A stretch of DNA of 64,000 nucleotides from Lactarius indigo (Eukaryota > Basidiomycota > Agaricomycetes > Russulales > Russulaceae), in contig JAFKAC010000002.1 of assembly GCA_025766275.1 (NCBI GenBank), forward strand, positions 434,001 through 498,000, given 5' to 3'. The notes under the pieces are model-generated. The model saw only the letters and a program-made list of their open reading frames with translations. It was not told where the DNA came from and ran no database searches. A program made the position numbers and the translations under genes. The first letter of the stretch is position 1. Each line of letters opens with the position of its first letter. Shown one piece after another: positions 50,174 through 60,717 of the stretch.

Positions 50174-50514
50174 AACAGAGAAACAAGTGACGATTCAAGA
50201 AGACCAAGATGGTGTATCTTGGTCTTCACAAGACAGTTTAAATACACATTCAGCAGGCTTTGAAGCACTGCTATGAGTCACCGTAAGTAAGTGTCCAACG
50301 TATCGCGTAAGTATCTCAAACCCTAGTACTACTAGTACTAGTATCAGTGGCGTCCGTTCTCAGTCAGCTATCAGTACCGTATCTCCTATCGTGCTACCAT
50401 ATCACCGCGCTGTCATAGGTAAGTCCGCAACTAATATACCTTACCGCCGTAGTTGCAACCGGTACAGTAAGGGTTCTTTGTTGTACTAACCAGCCTCCAA
50501 CTCGAATCGTAACA
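49962..50514 (-). repeat. Gypsy B 3' LTR
   Basis: Minus strand TGTTACGATTCGAGTTGGAG..GCGTTACAA side; includes an AG microsatellite at about 50133-50169. Confidence 0.93.
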
Positions 50515-50545
50515 TCACCCCCCTTTTTAGCGTGAGACCCCAGAC

Positions 50546-51100
50546 TCACCGAAAGTCCCTCGCTGGCCAATCGCGTTGTTCGTCGGCGATGCGCTCCAAG
50601 GCCGTAGCGCGCTCTAAGCGGTAGATCGAGTCACGCCGATCGTCTTGGGCGCACTTGATCATGGCGCGGAGTTGGCTTACTCGCGCGCGAAGGCGGTCGA
50701 GCTCGTAGCTAGCCACGCGGAAGCGCGTGACCTCAGCTGTGAGTGACTCGTCGTTGATGCGGTTGAGTGTGCGGTTGGTGATGCGGTCTGCTTCGAAGAC
50801 GACGAGGTCTTCGTGGGGATATGTGGGGCAAAGCGCGGCTGATACGTGGGGTTCGGTGTAGAAGGGCTTACCGTATATGTGCGGCGAGCCTGGTATAACC
50901 CCCAATATAAGGGGGTCTGCCCCTCCAATGATCTGCACGTGGGACGCGTCCTGCTCTACTCCGTCGGGTCCGGTGATGGGGTATGGAATATGATGGGGTC
51001 GTCGATTTGCCCGGAACCCTTCAGGCGCAATGACATGCGCGGGGTCGTCGGCGGCGGTGAACGGACGATGATCAGCGGCACCAGGCACTCGCACACGTCC
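50546..51100 (-). CDS. Gypsy B extra domain after the Pol UGA
   Basis: Same frame as Pol, directly after TGA 51103-51101; about 184 codons. Shares APEGFRANRRPHHIPYPI, PGSPHIYGKPFYTEP, NDESLTAEVTRF and ending WPARDFR with the gypsy A domain, with many synonymous changes, which indicates it was under protein-level selection. Function unknown. Confidence 0.7.
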   Translation of the reverse strand, partial: GRVRVPGAADHRPFTAADDPAHVIAPEGFRANRRPHHIPYPITGPDGVEQDASHVQIIGGADPLILGVIPGSPHIYGKPFYTEPHVSAALCPTYPHEDLVVFEADRITNRTLNRINDESLTAEVTRFRVASYELDRLRARVSQLRAMIKCAQDDRRDSIYRLERATALERIADEQRDWPARDFR

Positions 51101-54100
51101 TCAATACATGGGGGACCCGTCGGTGTAGACGAGCCAGGGTGTGATGAGGGGATTAGTAGGGTCGCTTTTCGTTCGAAGGAAGGCGTGGCTCGCCGGGTAG
51201 TAATCGTCGTCGTCATGGCCAGCCTCAGCTGCCGCCATCGCTGCCGCCACTCGCGCATCTCTCTCAGTCAGGCCGCTGCGGAGTCGAGTTGTTCCTTCTG
51301 CCACTCCGCTGCTACTTTCCTCCACCCCTCCAGCTCGTATTCCATCAGCGCTTGAACGCTGGTCGTTGCGCGGGAAAATTCCGCGAACGCCGATGAGGTC
51401 GTCGCTTGGGGGGATAGCGGCAATCGGCTCGCGTTCGCCGCTATTGTTTCGGAAGATGTGGACGACAGCAGAGTCGTCGTCGGGGGTAGTTGTTGGGTCT
51501 GGGAATCTGGTGATGATGTGGGCCCATTCTTGAGCGGTGATAGGCCCCTCTGTTGGTGCAAGAGGTGTGTATGGCGTGAGCTGAGGGTTGGGTATTTCGG
51601 TGTCGTCGTCGTCAGCCAAGAGGGCGCGGGTGTCTTGTGCGAGGGAGTCGAGGAGCGCTGCTTGGGTGACATGTCGCAGAGGGGAGGTAGGCATATGAGA
51701 GATGATTGAGCGAAGGAAAGATGGGTGACTCCCTTGGACTTTTGCGCTGCTTGTTTTAACCTGTTGCTCGCGCGCTTGTGTTTCCTGATATAGGTGGATT
51801 GCTTCCGGCGCAAAGACGTCATCCTTATCGACCCACTGGTTCTCCGAGTCCGAGTAGCCCTTCCATTTGATGAGATACTGAAGGCGTTTCTTTCTGCCGA
51901 AATGCCGGGCGTCGAGAATGGCCTCGACCTCGTATTCTTCTTCGCCATCGATAAGCTCCGGTGGTGGTCGTGTGAAGTTTTCGCCGTGAAGAGTGGTTTG
52001 TTTGTACGGGGTGAGAAGATCGATGTGGAACACTGGATGAATAGTCCACTGCGTGGGAAGTTCAAGGCGGTAGTTGTATGGCGACATCACCTGTATCACA
52101 TGGAAAGGTCCGTGGCGTCGCGCTGCTAATTTTGCCGTGGGTTGATTGGTTTGGAGGTGTTTTCCTTCCAGCCACACGAGGTCATTGACACAGAATTTGG
52201 GCGTATCTTTGTTGCGTATCCACACCTCTTGCGCCCTTTTCATTAGGCGTTGAGCGTCCTCCCTAGCCTCTTTTAGCTGTGTTAGTCGCGCCGTTACTTG
52301 TGGGATAGGGGATGGCTTATCGGTCCAATCAGCTCGTGGGTCATATCCCATTAAGAGCTGAAATAGCGACTGCTTTGTGTGTTCGTGGGGCCAGTTATTA
52401 TGTGCGAATTCAGCGATTGGTAGATACTTGGCCCAGTTATCTTGACGCTCGTTCACCCAGAAGCGCAGGTATTGTTCCAGCCATTGGTTAGTCCTTTCTG
52501 ATTGCCCATCGGTGCGTGGGTGGTATGCTGTGGATATGTTTTGCTGGACCCCCAGGATCCGGCATGCCTCCCTCGTAAACTTGGATGTAAATCGCGGGTC
52601 GCGATCACTAATGATTTTGCGCGGTAACCCGAATCATTTGAAAACATGACTGACGTACGATGCGGCGGTTTCCTCTGCTGTTATCTCCTCTCGGAATGGT
52701 ATGAACACCGAGGCTTTGCTGCAATCGTGGTCGGTGACAGTAAGAATACTGTCGTACCCTTCTGATACTGGTAGTTTAGTGATGAAGTCTATCGCCACGG
52801 TGTGGAAGGGGAATGTGTCGAGTATAGGCGTGATGGGGTGTAAAGCCGCACATATGGGGCGTGTGTTGACTTTGTTTCGCTGGCATTCAGCACATCCTTG
52901 AACATACTCGTAAACGTCCCTCCGTAGTCGTGGCCACCAGTAATGTCTTTCCAAGATTCGTTGCGTCCTCACGATCCCGGGGTGTCCGTGTATGGGTAAA
53001 TCGTGGTGGTCGTGGATTAGCGCACAATGTGTTGAGGCTGGTCCGGTTATGACGAACCTGCCATCCTTATACCATTCTCCTTGTATCTTCTTCAGTCGGT
53101 GGGGGTCTGCCCACACCTTGATCACTTCTTCGTCCTGTTGATGTCGCGGTTGCAACAGGTTCGGGTTGAGGGTCAACGTCCTTGCCGTGTTAAGGGCTCG
53201 AACAAAGACTTCAGGTGGCAATACCACCACTTCGCTGTTGTCTTCCACTCCTTGATCATAGTCTGGTCGTCGCGATAGCACATTGGCTCTCCCATTATTC
53301 TTTCCTTTGATGTGGTGAATTTCAAAGTCGTACTCGGAGAGCTCAAGTACTTCCCTTGCAACTCGCCTGCTGATCTTCTGTGGCGACTTCCAGTATTGTA
53401 GGTTCAGGTGATCTGAATAAATTTTGATCTTGTGTGGGGCTCCCGCCAGCAGCGGCCTCCAGTGTCTTAAGGCCTTGACTATTGCAAGCAATTCTAGGTC
53501 ATAGATGTCGTAATTTCGTTCTGCCTCCAAAAGCGTTGCCGAGTAGTAGCCTATGGGGTGCCTTTTTCTGTCAGACTTCTTTTGTAATAGTACGGCTCCC
53601 ACCGCGTAACCCGAGGCGTCTACCTCCAGTTTGAATGGGTCTTGGAGGACGGGGTGTGCCAATACTGGTTCTTCGGTTACAAGGCATTTGAGCGTGTTGA
53701 ACGCCTTGTCCTCCTCTTCTGTCCATCGCCATTCTTCGTCTTTACGTGTTAACTTTGTGAGTGGTCTGGCATGGGTTGCGAAGCCGCGGATGAAAAGCCT
53801 GTAAAAGTTGCAGAAACCAAGAAAAGAGCGGACGTCTTTGACCTTCGTTGGTGTCGGCCAGTCCTTGATGCCTTGGACTTTTACAGGGTCCATTCGGGTT
53901 ACCCCCCTTTCAAGGATTACCCCCAGGTAATCCATACGCGGCTGATGGAACAGGCACTTTTCGAGTTTGAAGTAAAGGTCGTGCTCCTGCGTGACGCTCA
54001 GAACATCGTGCACGGCAGTGACGTGGGCCTTTAGATCGTGATCAAAGTGAGTGGCAATCCCAATATCGTCCATATAAACACGTATCGTAGCGCCTAGACG

Positions 54101-55285
54101 CTCATGCTTCGCTATCGTGTCGCGATAGATATGGTTCATCATGGCCTGGAAGGTTGCAGGAGAGTTGGTGAGGCCGAAGAACATGACTGTGGGTTCGAAG
54201 AGGCCAAATTTGGTCTTGAACGCCGCCTTCTCTTGGTCGCCGTCGCGGATTCGAATGTTGTTATAGCCCCATCGGATATCCAGTTTTGTGTAGATGTGGG
54301 CATTACTAAGGTCGAGGATTAGGTCTTGGATGAGTGGCAGCGGGTACTGGTTGCGGACGGTGTGAGAATTGATGACCCTATAGTCCTGGACTGGTCGTAG
54401 CTTTCCATCCTTCTTTTTGATGAAGAAAAAGGAGGATGCGTACGGGGAGATAGAGGGACATAAATATCCCTGTTGCAGTTTCTCTTCGAGGAACTCTTTA
54501 AGCTCGCTTTCTTCTTTTTGCGTCATAGGATACACTTTGCAGTCTATCGCGGCCAGCGCAGATGGTTTGAAGTCTATTGCGTGGTCCCATGGTCTAGCCG
54601 GGGGAAAGCGATGTGACGCTTGCTCGTTGAATAACGTGTGAAACATGGCATATTCCGCCGGAAGTGTGACCGCGGTTTGCTGCTGTTTCGCCTGTATGGC
54701 CAACTCTGTCGAGGTGGTGGTCCTAGCGAACGTTTCTTCTTCTAGTTCTTGCACGATATCTTCTTTCTCTGTTGTAATTAGGGCCTGGACAATGGGCGCG
54801 GAGAGTAAGTCTTCAGTAGTAGCCAGTACTACTGGTCGCATGTCAGGGTGCATGGTTGCTGTGGCCCAACTAATGGTAGGCTTGAAGGCGCTTAGCCATG
54901 GATAGCCAAGCACCATGCCCTCGCTGCCGAGGTCGGCGACCAGAAAGGTCATTTTCTTTATCTGTCCTCGTGTTTTCACTTCCAGGTTAACGTAATGAGT
55001 GATTAACCCAGCTTTGTTTTCTGTATTATCGATATTCCATATTTTGCAGGGCGTTTCTAAAGGCTGCACCGGGATGCCGGCCCGTGCCGCCATACTTGGT
55101 CGGATAAAGTTGTCGGTCACTCCGGAGTCGACCAATGCATGTGTCTCAGTCGTTTGGTAATCCGTTTTGACAGTCACTGGAACTCGCAGAGATCGATAGT
55201 GCGTTGTCACAATTACAGAATTACATTGTAAAGCCCTCACCCAGACTGATGGGTTCAGGCGTCCCGAAAACCCTCTTTTCCCCAC
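51101..55285 (-). pseudogene. Gypsy B Pol with one premature stop
   Basis: Same domain order as gypsy A Pol: protease (LVDSGVTDNFIRP, with Val in place of Ala after DSG), RT (VYMDDIGIA), RNase H (LEVDASGYAVGAV), HHCC finger, integrase (TVTDHD, SDRDPRF, TDGQSERTNQ) and chromodomain (YEVEAILDARHFG to SENQW). A TGA at 52636-52634 (HVFK-stop-FGLPRK) replaces Arg. The frame otherwise runs to the UGA at 51103-51101. Confidence 0.92.
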
Positions 55286-57303
55286 AAGTCTTGAAGTATG
55301 AGGTCTTTTACCTCATCCATGCTATTGGCCACCTGGGTGAGCCATTCCTTCGCCTGTTCTCCAGCAGTTTTGATAGTCGTGGCCGCATTGATTTGCGGCG
55401 CAGGTGTTGCGCTTACCAATGGTGTTGCGTAGCCCGGTAGCGATGGCTCGTATTGTGATACTGGCCCCGAGGGCCAGGCGGTTTCCATCATTCTACTGCT
55501 GGAGGGAGTGTTTTGCCACTGCCTCTGCTGTTGGGGGTACGGGCAATTTCGTGAGAGGTGTCCCGGAGCATTACAGTTGTAGCAAAGGACATTCCTTAGG
55601 TCTCGTCGTGACCCTCCCCTGCCTCATCCTCTAGCTCCCAGTCCGCCTCTAGGCAGGAACGGAGGCGGGGACCAGGTATGGGGTAGCTTGTTGAAATCGA
55701 TGTCTTCCAACCCTGCGAGTCTTACCTTGGCTTGATCTGCCGACGTATCCATGGCCCACGGGTTGCTTTGAGGTAAGTTTTGTGGGAGTGTCCATCTGGC
55801 GTTACTGCTCTGTTTCTTCGGCTGTGTTGGGGTGTTTTTGTGCTCATTGAGCCTCGCTTTGAGATGGATGTAGTTCTTCTGTCGTTTGAGTACCGCCCTT
55901 TTCCAGTCGTCGAATGTGATTGGATCATCAAACTGGAACGCATTTTTGAACAGTTCCTTGGGCAGACCCGATGTGAAGAGGTCGATGGTTTGTGGTTCGT
56001 TGAGGCGGTAATGAGCTTTCCGTGCAAGCTGTTCGAAGTCATTGGCGTACTTGTCAATGTCCTCTCCTGCCATTTTGAACCCCTTTCGCAGTATCGCTTG
56101 TGCTTGTTCCCGTTCCAGCGTATTTTCGAATCGCTGGCTAAACCTGTCGGCTACGGCGTCCCATAAGTCTCGAGTGTAGGGACTAATCCCTCGTTGTATT
56201 TGTCTGTTGAGCCAGTTCAGGAAGGATAGAACCCATTCGCTGACCGCCCCGCCCTTGATGTAGGAGAGAAACAGAAGGCATCTTCTGTAGTCGTTGCGCA
56301 TGATGGGAGCGTCTAGATTCATGCCCCAGTAGACGTGCCACTGCGTCAGAAATTGGTCTACTTTGAGTCTGTCTCCATCAAAAATGGAAGGTGGCTCGCC
56401 AGTTAGTTTCTCATTATGATGCCCTCCTCCGGCGTCTCCACCACCTCCTCCTCCGCCTCCACCTCCTCCTCCGGGTGGTCCAGCGGGCGGTCCTCTTGGT
56501 GGTTCGGCTCTTCGTATGTTGAACGGGATACCCCCATCCGGTGGTGGCGGTGGATCTCCACTTGGCCCTCCCACACCTGGAGGGAGTTCTAGTGCAGGTC
56601 GTTGTCCTGACGGAGGGTCTCCTCTATCGGACCCTATGGCTCGAAAGATGGCGGCGTCGTCCGCGGTCATTCGTACTCCTGTTTCTGGGTTGATGGGCAT
56701 AAGGATTTCTCTTGCCTCGGCCCGTATTGTGCGCGCTTCTTCGATCGCGACTTCTTCCATGGCTTGCATTAGTGTTGCCATAATAGCTGGTGATCGGATG
56801 TGAATCGGTTCTGGTTCTGTGATATGTGCGGACTCAGCTCGTTCAATAAGGAGATCTTGTATGGCTCCTCCGCTAGTTTCCGTTTGATTTGGTTCTCGTC
56901 CTTCACTTTCGTCTTGGCTTTGTTCGTCTTCCCGTGTCCCTTCTGATACTGCTTCTCCGGTGGAATGTTCTTGTATCTGCCCGTCAATAGGGCCCCAGTC
57001 GGCTCGACTGTTGAGTTCTCATGCGTCGATATCGCAGCGATATCTGGGTCCTGCTGGTCGTACAACGTCCCACTGAGAGTCTATGGGGTTCCACGTAACT
57101 TCTACCCAGCACAAGTGGTCGAAGTTGAACTCAACTGGGCGGAACCTAGTAGGCCTGTTAAACTCTATGAAGTATCCGATTTCTTCTTGTCTTTCTCTCC
57201 AACTGGCAGCTTGTAAAAAGCGCGTGGGGACGTTACGTTCTCCTCTTCTTGGGAGTGAGTAAGGGTGGAAGCTCGTCCACTGATCTCTTGTTGTTACAGC
57301 CAC
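55255..57303 (-). pseudogene. Gypsy B Gag with two premature stops
   Basis: Starts at GTG 57303-57301 in the context ATCGTGG; no ATG is available because TAA lies a few codons upstream in frame and the codon that is ATG in gypsy A is ACG here. Contains the N-terminal domain, poly-Gly linker, capsid core (FLTQWHVYWGMNLD) and zinc knuckle CYNCNAPGHLSRNC. TGA at 57021-57019 (A has CGC, C has CGA) and at 55626-55624 (A has CGA) are CpG nonsense changes. Ends TGA 55257-55255. Confidence 0.9.
55267..55273 (-). promoter_or_regulatory. Gypsy B -1 frameshift heptamer GGGTTTT
   Basis: Same position and phase as in gypsy A (GAG GGT TTT CGG), followed by the Gag stop. The slipped frame reads FSGRLNPSVWVRALQCNSV into Pol. 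Confidence 0.75.
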
Positions 57304-57309
57304 GATGGG

Positions 57310-57320
57310 ATCTTGGTCTT
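57310..57320 (-). promoter_or_regulatory. Gypsy B self-primer binding site
   Basis: AAGACCAAGAT on the minus strand next to the 5' LTR; complementary to ATCTTGGTCTT at 57569-57559, which is 34 bp downstream of TATTTAA starting at 57603. Confidence 0.82.
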
Positions 57321-57322
57321 AA

Positions 57323-57492
57323 TGTAACGCCGTCGCAACATTTAGCTTGACTTGAGCTTGGTAGAGGTGGTAACAACTTAGCTAAAGTCTTGAAGACACG
57401 AAGGTCCAAGCGTAAACCGAGGTGAACATGCGAAGATGCACCTAATAGAGTTGCTGTCTTGTATCACGAGCGAAGTTGGATGTCTTTAGAGC

Positions 57493-57532
<40 letters not shown>

Positions 57533-57873
57533 AACAGAGAAACAAGTGATGATTCAAGAAGACCAAGATGGCGTATCTTGGTCTTCACAAGACAGTTTAA
57601 ATACACATTCAGCAGGCTTTGAAGCGCTGCTATGAGTCACCGTAAGTAAGCGTCCAACGTATCGCATAAGTATCTCAAACCCTAGTACTACTAGTACTAG
57701 TATCAGTGGCATCCGTTCTCAGTCAGCTATCAGTACCGTATCTCCTATCGTGCTACCATATCACCGCGCTGTCGTAGGTAAGTCCGCAACTAATATACCT
57801 TACCGCTGTAGTTGCAACCGGTACAGTAAGGGTTCTTTGTTGTACTAACCAGCCTCCAACTCGAATCATAACA
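57323..57873 (-). repeat. Gypsy B 5' LTR
   Basis: 551 bp; TATTTAA, perfect 12-bp inverted repeat GAAGACCAAGAT / ATCTTGGTCTTC, and an AG microsatellite in the transcribed part (57498-57529). Confidence 0.93.
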
Positions 57874-59704
57874 GTGGTCCAATCTAAGAGCTTTGATTTT
57901 GGCGCTGTGCTGAGTGCAAGCCCAAGCTGAGAAAGCACGATAAGTGTCCAATGTTTGGTCTTTAGTGCACAAGATGTCAACCCAAGTGAAGCAAGTGTGG
58001 TCGTCTGTGAAAGTAACATAGTAACAGCAGCCCCCGAGACTAGTAGTTGGTGAAGGTCCCCAGAGGTCAGAGTAGACTTCCACCCCGAAGTGCTAAGCTG
58101 GTGGAGCTTCATGCTCAGATTGGATGACCTTCCGAGTGAGCTTAGCATATTGACAAGAATTGCAGATGATGGGAGAGCCATCATCAATAAGCTGCATGCC
58201 TTCAATGGCATTGTTGTGAATGAGAGACCAAATAGTGTCGGCCAAGATGTGACTGAGGTGGCGATGAAGTGTATGAATGTCGACTTGTTCAATAGGAGAG
58301 ACAACACTAGCTGCAAGGTAGGAGTGCTCAACCTTGTACAGGCTGTTAGAACTAGCAGGGATGTCACCTATGGTGTCACCTGATCTGTTCTTGATCTTGC
58401 AGGATTGTCGCTTGAAAGATACAGAGTACCCAGCTCCAGTGATGCGGCTGACAGAGACAATAGTAAGCGCCATTTCAGGCATGTGGAGGGTGTCGTGGAG
58501 AAGAATGGGAGTAGTGACGTTCCCGTTGGGATGTTGATCTGTAAATCCCTGGTACCTATTGCATAGAAGATTTGTTTGTTAGCAGCAGTGATAGCACAAG
58601 GAAGAATAGAGCAATAGTTGATGAAGCAATGATGGAATGGAGACATGCACCGAGATGCCCTGGAGTCATAGAGTTTGATCTTGATGGGGGGATGCTGGAT
58701 AGGTGGCCCCACACTGTACGTGGAGGCCTGTGGAGTGGTGGAAGTGGAGTCGTTGTCGATCTCCTTGATCGCGGCCCAAGCTTCAATGTCATTGCTGGCC
58801 AAATTTGCATTATCAGAATGATTATTGTTCCTGTTCCTGTTGCTTTGGTTATTGTTGCCATTGCAATTGTTGCCATTGCTGCGATTGTCGCAGTTGTCAC
58901 CTGAGTTGTTGTAGTTACTTGAATAATTGCTTGAGTTGTTATCTCTTTGAGGCAGGTGTTGGCCTTCTTTGTTGCCTCCCTTGGCCCAGCAATCCGATTT
59001 GAAGTGGCCAAGCCTATGGCAGTTGTGGCATTCAACTTGCGCTTGTCATGTTTTTGTCTGTTGGCTAAGAAGGCCTCTTCTGGGCCATTAGTCTTGCCTT
59101 TCTGGATGACGTGCCAATTGTACTGATCGGTGACCAATCAGATTACCCGATCAGGTGTAACTGATTCATCTGCTTGATCAGCTGCTGAGTTAATGGAATT
59201 GATGAGAGATTTGTAGGAGGGGGGGACTGAGCTGAGGATAATGGACACAAATTCATCATTGGTCTTGGTGGCCCCCATAGAAGCGAGCTGCTCTTGCATA
59301 TCTAGAAGATGAGTAAGATGAGCGCGAGCATCTTCATCTTTGCCTAGTTTAGTGCCTGAGAGTTTCCAGCCCAGGTTGATGGCGATCATCTTGGATCTTT
59401 TCTGGAATATCTCCTTGACAGTGTCCCAGATATCTTTTGTGTTTGTGTTTGTCTTGATTCAGTTGAAGACATAATTGGGTACTGATGCTGCGATCAAATT
59501 TTTGGCAGCATCTTCTTCCGTGTCCCAGCGTTCCTGAGGGGGGACATTATTGATTGGTGTCCAAGCTGTGGGGACCGTGGTGCTGGTGAGATGTTTGGAC
59601 CATCTTCAGTTATTGAATGCCCAGACCATGCAGTCTCTAAAGGTGACCCAGTTGGATCTGTTGGTGGCCAATTTGATGATGGTAAACTTGTAGTCTTCGC
59701 TCAT
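57874..59704 (-). pseudogene. Copia E gag and 5' pol, decayed Ty1/copia
   Basis: Minus-strand start ATG 59704-59702 (MSEDYKFTIIKLATNRSNW). Gag domain (LGWKLSGTKLGKDEDARAHL, PPSYKSLINSI) with in-frame TGA stops at FNN-stop-RW and VFN-stop-IK, both fitting CGA to TGA. Zinc knuckle CHNCHRLGHFKSDC (about 59035-58990), an Asn-rich stretch, a degenerate protease (DSRASRCMS in place of DSGA), GAG-pre-integrase (LHRHLSHILADTIWS, ICNSCQYAKL) and the start of integrase (EVYSDLWGPSP, FTDDHTCFTWV, KIKALRLD). Split by gypsy B; RT and RNase H absent. Confidence 0.85.
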
Positions 59705-59792
59705 GATGACAAATATGGTAAGTGGGGTTTCAGATAATGAAAGGTATGCACTGATAGATTCTCAGTAATGTCGGATTTAAATTGCAGCATCA

Positions 59793-59804
59793 GGGCCCAT
59801 AACC
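59793..59804 (-). promoter_or_regulatory. Copia E primer-binding site, initiator tRNA-Met half-tRNA type
   Basis: GGTTATGGGCCC on the minus strand, identical to the copia F site, 88 bp upstream of the E gag ATG. Confidence 0.75.
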
Positions 59805-60224
59805 TTGGTGTAAAGGTTGGGTGATAGGGGGGATCCAGCTAAGTGGGCCGGTCAGGTGATAGGATCCGAAAGGCCGGTTCGATTGGTGAAGAGAAAAGTG
59901 TGAAGTCAAAGAGTGATAGAGGACAAGCGAAGATGGACAAAAGCAAAGCAAAGCTCGCTTTGGAGGGGAGTTCAAAGGCACACAAGAGGATTGAAGGGAG
60001 AACAACTGGATGGATTTTTTCTAGTACATAAGAGCACACTTTAATACAATGTAGCTACATTTTTAATGGAAACAAAAGTAAAGTAGAATAAAGAAAGTAC
60101 AAATATGCATGGGCCTTTGAAGGCATGAAACAGGAGACTAGTACATGACGAAGCGGTGTTGAGAAATGGAACAGAAAGGGGGAATGACCCCTATGGAACT
60201 GGAAATGTTTGAGACGAAATGTTG
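59805..60224 (-). repeat. Copia E 5' LTR, truncated by gypsy C
   Basis: Sequence upstream of the PBS (minus strand ends ..TTTACACCAA). AT-rich, no gene. Its outer end is not visible because gypsy C begins at 60225. Confidence 0.55.
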
Positions 60225-60699
60225 TGTCACGTTTCGTATGTTTGACCCTTACTGTACCGGTTGCGATTACGGCAGTAAGGTATATTAGTCGCGGACTTAC
60301 GATAGGTGGTATGGTGATACGAGTACGATAGGAGATTGCACATTGATTGCTGACTGAGGACTACACCACTAATACTAGTAGTACTAGTATTAGGATTGAG
60401 TTACTTACGCGATACGTTGGACGCTACCTTACCGTGACTCATAGCAGCGCTTCAAAGCCTGCTGAATCTGTACTTAAGACTGCTTGTGAAGACCAAGATA
60501 CGCCATCTTGGTCTTCTTCAATCGTCACTTCTCGTTTCCTCTCTTAAGTTCGCCTCTACCCGAGTTAGAGTGTCGTCATACCCAGTGTCTTCGAACATCT
60601 AAAGAATTGCCTTCGTGCCATACGCCTTCGGCGTGATTAGCTAAGTCATAGTCACCTTCATCCGAGCTCAAGTCGAGCTAACGCTGTGACGGCGTTACA
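60225..60699 (+). repeat. Gypsy C 5' LTR
   Basis: TGTCACG..GGCGTTACA, about 475 bp; the left end was placed by alignment to gypsy A and could be off by a few bases. TACTTAAG at 60471, perfect 11-bp inverted repeat (60489-60499 and 60505-60515). Confidence 0.82.
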
Positions 60700-60701
60700 T
60701 T

Positions 60702-60712
60702 AAGACCAAGAT
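60702..60712 (+). promoter_or_regulatory. Gypsy C self-primer binding site
   Basis: AAGACCAAGAT, complementary to ATCTTGGTCTT at 60505-60515, itself 34 bp downstream of TACTTAA (60471). Confidence 0.82.
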
Positions 60713-60717
60713 TCATT

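Larger units (their letters stand above)
49962..57873 (-). mobile_element. Gypsy B: full-length Ty3/gypsy chromovirus inside copia E
   Basis: LTRs 49962-50514 (553 bp) and 57323-57873 (551 bp). Perfect duplication GTGGT (49957-49961, 57874-57878). By my reading the LTRs differ at 18 bases, all CpG to TpG/CpA, plus a GA microsatellite length difference. Same layout and family as gypsy A. Three premature stops in Gag and Pol. Confidence 0.93.
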
